From an uncultured Candidatus Saccharibacteria bacterium (lineage in GTDB: Bacteria > Patescibacteriota > Saccharimonadia > Saccharimonadales > Saccharimonadaceae): a DNA stretch of 41,366 nt. The notes below the pieces were generated by a model. It saw only the letters and a program-made list of their open reading frames with translations. It was not told where the DNA came from and ran no database searches. The first letter of the stretch is position 1. Every line of letters starts with the position of its first letter. A program made the translations under genes and the position numbers. Where the stretch lies: NCBI GenBank assembly GCA_947306745.1, contig CAMZHH010000006.1:1-41366 (forward strand), given 5' to 3'. Below are positions 35,917 to 41,366 of the stretch, one piece after another.

Positions 35917-36347
35917 GCAAAACCGCCAAAAAATCCGACACGATTCGAAAAACCGTGTCCATCATCTGCAGTATTCTTCCCGCCCTCGCCGCGCTCTATG
36001 GCCTATGGGGTGGCATTAATAGCATCAACGCCGACTATATGGCTCGGCTAGGCGTTATCTTCATTTGGCCATCAGTCATCGCTCTCGCTATCATTATTAC
36101 CGATTTGCTAATCACTTTCGATATCATTAAAGGCGGTCAATTCTTCTCTTTCGCCAGCTCGGCCGTCAAAATCATCTTCATTCTCATCTTGATTCCAAGC
36201 CTACTTTATAACGTGCGACAAGAAATGATGCACAATATGTCTAACCTAACGTTTGACCTACTCCTAATCGGAACTCTCGCCATGGCCGCCGTTCCATCGG
36301 TTCTAAACTTTATTCGCCGCGCCTCAGAAGCAAAGAATAAAAAATAA
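35913..36347 (+). CDS. Multi-TM hypothetical protein
   Basis: ATGA overlap with the upstream gene; about four hydrophobic segments. Confidence 0.75.
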   Translation: MSKTAKKSDTIRKTVSIICSILPALAALYGLWGGINSINADYMARLGVIFIWPSVIALAIIITDLLITFDIIKGGQFFSFASSAVKIIFILILIPSLLYNVRQEMMHNMSNLTFDLLLIGTLAMAAVPSVLNFIRRASEAKNKK

Positions 36348-36358
36348 GCAACAAAAAA

Positions 36359-36434
36359 TGGAGCCGTTGACTGGGATCGAACCAGCGACCTGCTCGTTAC
36401 GAATGAGCTGCTCTGCCAGCTGAGCTACAACGGC
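36359..36434 (-). tRNA. tRNA-Thr(CGT), CCA encoded
   Basis: GCCGTTG/CAACGGC acceptor, TTCGTAA anticodon loop, GGTTCGATC T-loop. Confidence 0.94.
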
Positions 36435-36468
36435 GTCCGTACGATTATTATATCACAATCTATCAAAA

Positions 36469-36491
36469 GAGCCCAGCATTCCGCCGGGCTC
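36469..36491 (-). terminator. Intrinsic terminator of the 36502-37416 gene
   Basis: GAGCCC...GGGCTC stem then TTTT on minus strand. Confidence 0.6.
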
Positions 36492-36501
36492 ATTAGTTCT
36501 C

Positions 36502-37416
36502 TCAGTCAATATCGCTTTGATTGAATTTTGCTTCGTAGATAAAATATCGATTCTGCGTTAGTCCGGTCCCGTTCATTAGCACGTATGCCTTTCCGTTTGC
36601 GAAATCAATACTCTCCATTTCAAGATACGGTTCTTTCACGATAAATGCGCGCAAGCGCTCAGTATTTACGTCAAACTGATAGATAATATTTTCATTCATA
36701 TCAAGTCCAACTTCCCAAGCGTTATGCATATCTTCTTTGTCAATCCAGTTAACCAAGTAAGCCTTGTCGTGATAATAGCCAATGTCTTGATTCGTAAACA
36801 TCGTATTCGTGTATTGTTCGGTTATAAGCCCACCAAATAAGCCAGTGGTACTATATAACATGGTGCCAGAACGTAAGTAATACTGACCAACTCCATCGTA
36901 GGCAATACCAGTAGCGCCAGTCGGCAGTTCAAATGTTTCGAGCATCCGAAAATCTTCCGCGTTAATTCGCGCAGCGAGATTATAATCCCCGCTATTACCT
37001 CGAATGCTCACCGCAATTAATTCATTTGAGTTTGGATTATAAGTCATGCCATTAGCATGCCCAAGTTCCATGGTTTCACCGCTCGTAAAAAAGTTGCCAG
37101 TAACGTTCGAAAGATCGTTCCGGTCAATAATTATCAGCTGATTATTTGTTTCTCCGCCTTCAGCCGCACTTCCACGTGGGCGTCCAGCAATTACAAAATA
37201 ATCTTCCGTGATTGCAATACTTTGCACCGAGCCGACACCTTCAGGCTTATCGCCTTCATAGATCAGCTCCAAAGACAGCGGCGTTACCTCGTCGACTCCA
37301 AGAGTCAATGCGTCTAACGTCGATTTCCTTGGCCCTGGAATATACTCCCAAGCTAGCAATCCTAAGATCACCACTGCACATAAAATCTTCATACCACATC
37401 TCTTCAAAACAACCAC
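36502..37416 (-). CDS. Hypothetical membrane-anchored protein, possibly beta-propeller-like
   Basis: N-terminal hydrophobic anchor, repeated ITEDYFVIAGR / ANGMTYNPNSNELIAVS / ATGIAYDGVGQYYL blade-like segments; alternative starts possible. Confidence 0.7.
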   Translation of the reverse strand: MVVLKRCGMKILCAVVILGLLAWEYIPGPRKSTLDALTLGVDEVTPLSLELIYEGDKPEGVGSVQSIAITEDYFVIAGRPRGSAAEGGETNNQLIIIDRNDLSNVTGNFFTSGETMELGHANGMTYNPNSNELIAVSIRGNSGDYNLAARINAEDFRMLETFELPTGATGIAYDGVGQYYLRSGTMLYSTTGLFGGLITEQYTNTMFTNQDIGYYHDKAYLVNWIDKEDMHNAWEVGLDMNENIIYQFDVNTERLRAFIVKEPYLEMESIDFANGKAYVLMNGTGLTQNRYFIYEAKFNQSDID

Positions 37417-37545
37417 CTCCAGAAATAATACAGAGAGAACTTTTAAGGTACTATATTAGTATTTTTACATATTTTTTCGCTTAGGTCAAATCCTCGACTT
37501 TCTACTTGCATTCTCCTCGGTTTTCGTATATACTAATCTCAATGC

Positions 37546-37622
37546 GGGCTCGTAGCTCAGTTGGTTAGAGCGCCTCCCTGTCACGGAGGAGGTCGCGCGT
37601 TCGAGTCGCGTCGGGCCCGCCA
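37546..37622 (+). tRNA. tRNA-Asp(GTC), CCA encoded
   Basis: GGGCTCG/CGGGCCC acceptor, discriminator G, CCTCC-CTGTCAC-GGAGG anticodon arm. Confidence 0.95.
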
Positions 37623-37635
37623 TTTTAAGAAATTT

Positions 37636-37659
37636 CACCCTCCGGGGTGCTATTTTTTT
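37636..37659 (+). terminator. Terminator after tRNA-Asp
   Basis: CACCC-TCCG-GGGTG then cta T7. Confidence 0.75.
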
Positions 37660-37726
37660 ATTTAATTTCCTCTTCAGTGCGCCCATGGGGTGATTTTTTG
37701 TGAATTACGCCGAAAGGCGGGCGGAA

Positions 37727-37751
37727 TAAAAAAAATACACCCCATGGGTGT
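37727..37751 (-). terminator. Terminator after tRNA-Gly
   Basis: minus: ACACCC-ATG-GGGTGT then ATTTTTTTT. Confidence 0.75.
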
Positions 37752-37754
37752 TTG

Positions 37755-37829
37755 TGGTGCGGGTAGAGGGAGTCGGACCCTCATCTCATGCTTGGGAAGC
37801 ATACATAATAGCCGCTATACGATACCCGC
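37755..37829 (-). tRNA. tRNA-Gly(CCC), CCA encoded
   Basis: GCGGGTA/TACCCGC acceptor, TATGC-TTCCCAA-GCATG anticodon arm. Confidence 0.94.
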
Positions 37830-37869
37830 AAAACTCTCCTAAATTATACCATGCACACTGTGCTTATGT

Positions 37870-37875
37870 TAAAAT
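37870..37875 (+). promoter_or_regulatory. -10 box TAAAAT, 8 nt from ATG (putative leaderless)
   Basis: TAAAAT-atactcat-ATG. Confidence 0.5.
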
Positions 37876-37883
37876 ATACTCAT

Positions 37884-38870
37884 ATGCAGCCCAATAATTA
37901 TTTTTATGGCGCAACCCAACAACAAAGGCAACCAAACTATCAATACCAACAGACACCGAACATCCCTACTCCAAAAAAGCGCAACGTTAGCACGATCATC
38001 TGCATCATCTTGTCCGTCATTATTGCCGGCCTCATCATTTTTATTCTCGTCGACAAATTAATCTTCACAAAGAGCGAAATCATCACGCTCGAAGAATCCG
38101 CTCGCGTCGACCTTTCTCCACTCTCCCAAATTAACCCAGACGAAGTGGCCTACAAGGACGCTCTCGCCGGCCGTATCTTCACCGTCGACTCCACTTACCA
38201 TCAATACATTAAATTCATTTCAAACGAAAAATACGAATTCCATTATTGGCGCAATCCTGACACCGACCACTACTACCTAATTCCTAGCATCGACAATGGT
38301 ACATTTACCGTAGAAGGAAAAGAAATCAAACTTAGCGGTGGCGATTCGTTTAAGATTGTTCACAATTACCTCGTTAAAAGCACAAATAGCCATTCCAGCA
38401 ATACCGGTGCTATCTACTTCGATAACTATTCCCTTACGCAAACTTCTCAATACTTTGATGATGCCCTCACGAGCTATATTGAAAAAATCCGCAAAGCCGA
38501 TCCAACGCTCGCGAAGGTAGAATTAGCACGCGTAAGCCTCGACTACTTATCTTGTAAGGCCGACAAGGTAGAGATTGAAGATCCAGATAACGAGTTCGCC
38601 TGCACTGGCACTTACGTCTATTATTTTAATGACGAAGCCGCCGAAAAAATCATCCAAGACACGCCAAACTATCATACTTTTCACGACGTAATTCTCTACG
38701 AAAAAAGTTACTATCGCTATAGCTTTAATCATATTTACACTGACAATGCTCGCCATTCCCTCACCAATCGTAGCCCATTTACTATTCGAGTCAATTCCGA
38801 TAACAGCTTCCGCGTTACGAGCATCAAGGACGACTACAAGCTCGAACAAACCGACGGCCAAGACAGCTAG
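37884..38870 (+). CDS. Hypothetical single-TM protein with Q/N/Y/P-rich N-terminus
   Basis: MQPNNYFYGATQQQRQPNYQYQQ..., TM STIICIILSVIIAGLIIFILV; start moved from 37851 to fit the -10 box. Confidence 0.75.
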   Translation: MQPNNYFYGATQQQRQPNYQYQQTPNIPTPKKRNVSTIICIILSVIIAGLIIFILVDKLIFTKSEIITLEESARVDLSPLSQINPDEVAYKDALAGRIFTVDSTYHQYIKFISNEKYEFHYWRNPDTDHYYLIPSIDNGTFTVEGKEIKLSGGDSFKIVHNYLVKSTNSHSSNTGAIYFDNYSLTQTSQYFDDALTSYIEKIRKADPTLAKVELARVSLDYLSCKADKVEIEDPDNEFACTGTYVYYFNDEAAEKIIQDTPNYHTFHDVILYEKSYYRYSFNHIYTDNARHSLTNRSPFTIRVNSDNSFRVTSIKDDYKLEQTDGQDS

Positions 38871-38873
38871 GCA

Positions 38874-38902
38874 TTGCTTTTTACGCGCTTTTATGGTATA
38901 AT
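38874..38902 (+). promoter_or_regulatory. Promoter TTGCTT-17-TATAAT, -10 8 nt from ATG (putative leaderless)
   Basis: -35 38874-38879, -10 38897-38902, ATG 38911. Confidence 0.65.
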
Positions 38903-38910
38903 AGAAAGAT

Positions 38911-39651
38911 ATGAAGCTTTCTCGCTATAAGCATGACTCTGAATTCTCTTACGCACTTGGCGCCACTCTTGTTTATGAACTTCTAAAAACTCAACCAGAG
39001 CTCATTCAGCGCGTTTTTGTGCGCCCAGGCATTTCTTATGGCGAAGACCTTGCAAAGCTCATAGCGGAGCTAAAAACGCGTCATATCGACATTTTAGAAA
39101 GCAGCAAAGCCTTCAATATTCTCAATGCGAAAGATAACTGTCTATTAATGGCCGAATTTCGCAAACCCGATACAAATCTCGAATGGACCACGGATACTCC
39201 GCATCTCGTACTAGTTAATCCTTCCGACGCAGGTAACCTCGGCACTATCATGCGTAGCGCTGTTGCTTTTGGTTATAAAAATCTCGCTATCATTACACCG
39301 GCCGTCGACCCATACGATCCAAAAGTCATCCGCGCATCAATGGGCGCAGTTTTTCATTTAAATATTCAACAATTCCCTACATTCGACAATTATCAGAGCC
39401 AATACGGTGAAACCGATGGCCGAAAACGCGCGCTCTATGCCTTTATGCTTGACCAAAACGCCAAACAATTACAGCAGCTCAGTCTAGAGGATAGCTACTT
39501 CGCTCTAATCTTCGGCAACGAAGCTTCCGGTCTTCCAGTCGAATTCGCCAAAATCGCACAGCCTATTTTTATACCGCAGAGCCCAAACGTCGACAGCCTC
39601 AATCTCTCCGTCGCCACCAGCATTGCGCTATATACTTTCCGTCAAAAATAG
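38911..39651 (+). CDS. SpoU/TrmH-family RNA 2'-O-methyltransferase
   Basis: LVNPSDAGNLGTIMRSAVAFGY, LIFGNEASGLP, SLNLSVATSIALYTF. Confidence 0.93.
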   Translation: MKLSRYKHDSEFSYALGATLVYELLKTQPELIQRVFVRPGISYGEDLAKLIAELKTRHIDILESSKAFNILNAKDNCLLMAEFRKPDTNLEWTTDTPHLVLVNPSDAGNLGTIMRSAVAFGYKNLAIITPAVDPYDPKVIRASMGAVFHLNIQQFPTFDNYQSQYGETDGRKRALYAFMLDQNAKQLQQLSLEDSYFALIFGNEASGLPVEFAKIAQPIFIPQSPNVDSLNLSVATSIALYTFRQK

Positions 39652-39677
39652 CCCCCGTGTAAGAGGGGCTATTTTTT
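39647..39677. terminator. Intrinsic terminator between convergent genes
   Basis: AATAGCCCCCGTGTAAGAGGGGCTATTTTTT. Confidence 0.85.
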
Positions 39678-40788
39678 ATTCTTCCTTGTTTTCTTCTTGC
39701 TCAGTAGCGGACTCTTCTGAAGTATCTTCATCCGTTTCCGCATCGGCATTTGTGTCGATATCAATCGTAATCTTCTCTACAATCTTGCCTTCATCGCGCA
39801 TCTTCTGCATCAAATTACCAAACCACTTAAATTGAATCCAAATCGATTGATAGCTAACCGTAGTATCGGATTTAGCGGTAAGTTTGATGTAATAATAGCC
39901 ATCACCGTTCTTGGAATAAATTCGCTTCGATACGTCGCCCACATTCTCGAGTTTCACTGCTTCCGCCACGCGACCGTTATCGAGATTATCATAGCTAACG
40001 TCGGTCACTTCCTCAAAAGTAATTGATTTATCTTCCTTAAGTACGTCTGCCACAGCTTTAAAATCGTTATTATTAGCGGTAATTAATTCCTCTACCTTCT
40101 CTGCTTTCTTCGAGGCGTCTTTATCTAATTCAATTGATACTTTCTTGCGCGACAAAGATAGCATAATCAAACGACGGTATTCTTTAATACTCAAACCAAA
40201 ATTATCGCGTACAATACCCTCAAACGCCTCTTCGCTACGCAATTCGCCATCAATCGTACGATGTTCTTTAATTACGGCATCAATTTCTTCATCGGTAACT
40301 TCCTTACCAATTTCTTTGAGCTTCATCATCGCCACACTATATTCTTCGGCATCATTTAGAGCCTGGCGCATAAATTGCTTCTTCTGCGTTTGCGATTCTT
40401 CTGAATCATCGAATTCACCCTGCTGACGTTCAATCGAACGAATCGAGCTACGATACAACATTAGATAATCACTAAAACGCACGCTCACGCCGTCCGCATC
40501 AGCTACCGAAAGTGGAATTACGCGCGTAAAACGATACATCACTTCACTAGTGTTGTGTGCCTTATATAACTGCACCCAGCCCACAATCACAAATACAATA
40601 ATCGCAATCAGACCAATTGCAATCGCATTAATAATCAAACGATGCTTCGCATACTGAAATGGATACTTGAATTTTTTACCCTTTGCCAAAATTTCATCGC
40701 GGCTTTCCTCGATGTTTTGCTGAGTAATACTAGTACCTTTCGCTTTCTTCTCGCGCTTTTCTTTGATTTTTTCTGTAATTTTACTCAT
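39676..40788 (-). CDS. Membrane-anchored SurA/PrsA-like (parvulin-type chaperone-like) protein
   Basis: TM followed by SurA_N-like helical region and a possible PPIase-like C-terminal part (VAEAVKLENVGDVSKRIYSKNGDGYYYIKL); start at MSKITEK with AAAGG RBS. Confidence 0.6.
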   Translation of the reverse strand: MSKITEKIKEKREKKAKGTSITQQNIEESRDEILAKGKKFKYPFQYAKHRLIINAIAIGLIAIIVFVIVGWVQLYKAHNTSEVMYRFTRVIPLSVADADGVSVRFSDYLMLYRSSIRSIERQQGEFDDSEESQTQKKQFMRQALNDAEEYSVAMMKLKEIGKEVTDEEIDAVIKEHRTIDGELRSEEAFEGIVRDNFGLSIKEYRRLIMLSLSRKKVSIELDKDASKKAEKVEELITANNNDFKAVADVLKEDKSITFEEVTDVSYDNLDNGRVAEAVKLENVGDVSKRIYSKNGDGYYYIKLTAKSDTTVSYQSIWIQFKWFGNLMQKMRDEGKIVEKITIDIDTNADAETDEDTSEESATEQEENKEE

Positions 40789-41269
40789 GTGAACCTTTCC
40801 GTGCATTATGTACGGCGTCTTCTAATTCATTATACACTGTTTCAGGTTTGCTTACCGCGCTTAAGATTAAATCTCCTGCACCAGTCTGTACTAAAATCGT
40901 GCCGTAATTAAACATCGTCGCAAACATCCCGTGTACGCCAAAAGAGCTACTCTGAATCTTTTCCAAATCAAGATCCACCACGGTCTTCGTAAATATCCCC
41001 TTCTGGCGAACCTGGCGCAGGCGTTGATTCGTAATCATATAGTAACTAAAATGCCACAAGACTAGACTTTTTAGAAAACCGAGCAAACCAATTACACCAA
41101 TCCCGGCCCAGACAAAATAAATCTGGCTAATATTCGGCCAACCCAACACCGGCAAATAACCTAAACCCACCATCACTAGCATAAACACCAACCCCTTCCA
41201 AGCAGTCACGATATGACGGCGAAAAACGAAGATTACCTCTTCTCCACTACGCTGGCCTTCAAAATCCAT
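40781..41269 (-). CDS. PH (bPH2/YdbS-like) domain membrane protein
   Basis: GEEVIFVFRRHIVTAWKGLVF, two TM, YYMITNQRLRQVRQKGIFTKTVVDLDLEKIQSSSFGVHGMFATMFNYGTILVQTG. Confidence 0.82.
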   Translation of the reverse strand: MDFEGQRSGEEVIFVFRRHIVTAWKGLVFMLVMVGLGYLPVLGWPNISQIYFVWAGIGVIGLLGFLKSLVLWHFSYYMITNQRLRQVRQKGIFTKTVVDLDLEKIQSSSFGVHGMFATMFNYGTILVQTGAGDLILSAVSKPETVYNELEDAVHNARKGSHE

Positions 41270-41275
41270 AAGCAT

Positions 41276-41281
41276 ATTATA
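41276..41281 (-). promoter_or_regulatory. -10 box TATAAT, 6 nt from ATG (putative leaderless)
   Basis: minus: TATAAT-atgctt-ATGGATTTT. Confidence 0.6.
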
Positions 41282-41290
41282 ACATCAAAA

Positions 41291-41366
41291 TGGTGACCCG
41301 GGTGCGAGTCGAACGCACAACCTCCTCCTTAGGACGGAGTTGCTCTATCCATTGAGCTACCAGGCC
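41291..41366 (-). tRNA. tRNA-Arg(CCT), CCA encoded
   Basis: GGCCTGG/CCGGGTC acceptor, CTCC-GTCCTAA-GGAG anticodon arm; ends exactly at the window edge. Confidence 0.93.

Noticed and set aside
31568-36434. Genomic island integrated at tRNA-Thr
   Set aside because: The cluster abuts a tRNA gene, but no integrase or duplicated tRNA 3' end was found.
37486-37686. 66-aa ORF (MAGPTRLERATSSVTGRRSNQLSYEPAL...) on minus strand
   Set aside because: Antisense to tRNA-Asp; a well-known type of spurious ORF.
37681-37751. Inverted repeat CCCATGGGGTG...CACCCCATGGG as a mobile-element end or regulatory site
   Set aside because: Best explained as opposing terminator hairpins between the convergent tRNA-Asp and tRNA-Gly genes.
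1-41366. CRISPR array, rRNA genes, transposase/IS element or prophage
   Set aside because: No regularly spaced repeats, rRNA sequence, transposase/integrase motifs or phage structural genes were seen.

Overview
Gene-dense 41.4 kb bacterial window, read with the standard code. Gene content (compact operons, scavenging-type genes, many single-TM surface proteins, pseudopilin, sortase locus) suggests a Saccharibacteria/CPR-type genome; this is inference and was not tested. Supported core features: the rpsF-ssb-rpsR operon (rpsR cut by the window start), UvrD/PcrA helicase, ThrRS, a SpoU-type rRNA/tRNA methyltransferase, a Fur-family regulator with a Zn/Mn ABC transporter, and six tRNA genes: Val(TAC), Ala(CGC), Thr(CGT), Asp(GTC), Gly(CCC), Arg(CCT). 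Accessory content of interest: (i) a two-gene operon of a nucleoside-deoxyribosyltransferase-like protein and a 958-aa STAND NTPase with C-terminal beta-sandwich repeats, a candidate undescribed NLR-like defence or signalling module; (ii) a six-gene operon of acyl-AMP ligase, ACP, phosphopantetheinyl transferase, two GT8 and a PlsC-like acyltransferase, a candidate fatty-acid scavenging/glycolipid pathway; (iii) a sortase-pilus locus with a FctA/Spy0128-like pilin, a signal-peptidase homologue lacking the catalytic Ser, a class-B-like sortase and a large surface protein split by two compensating frame changes; (iv) a histidine-phosphatase/APH-kinase fusion; (v) a DUF1704 (MATCAP-like) metallopeptidase with HExxxH; (vi) a recurrent -10 box placed 6-8 nt before the ATG, indicating widespread leaderless transcription. 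All calls come from reading the sequence and supplied ORFs; no database search was run.
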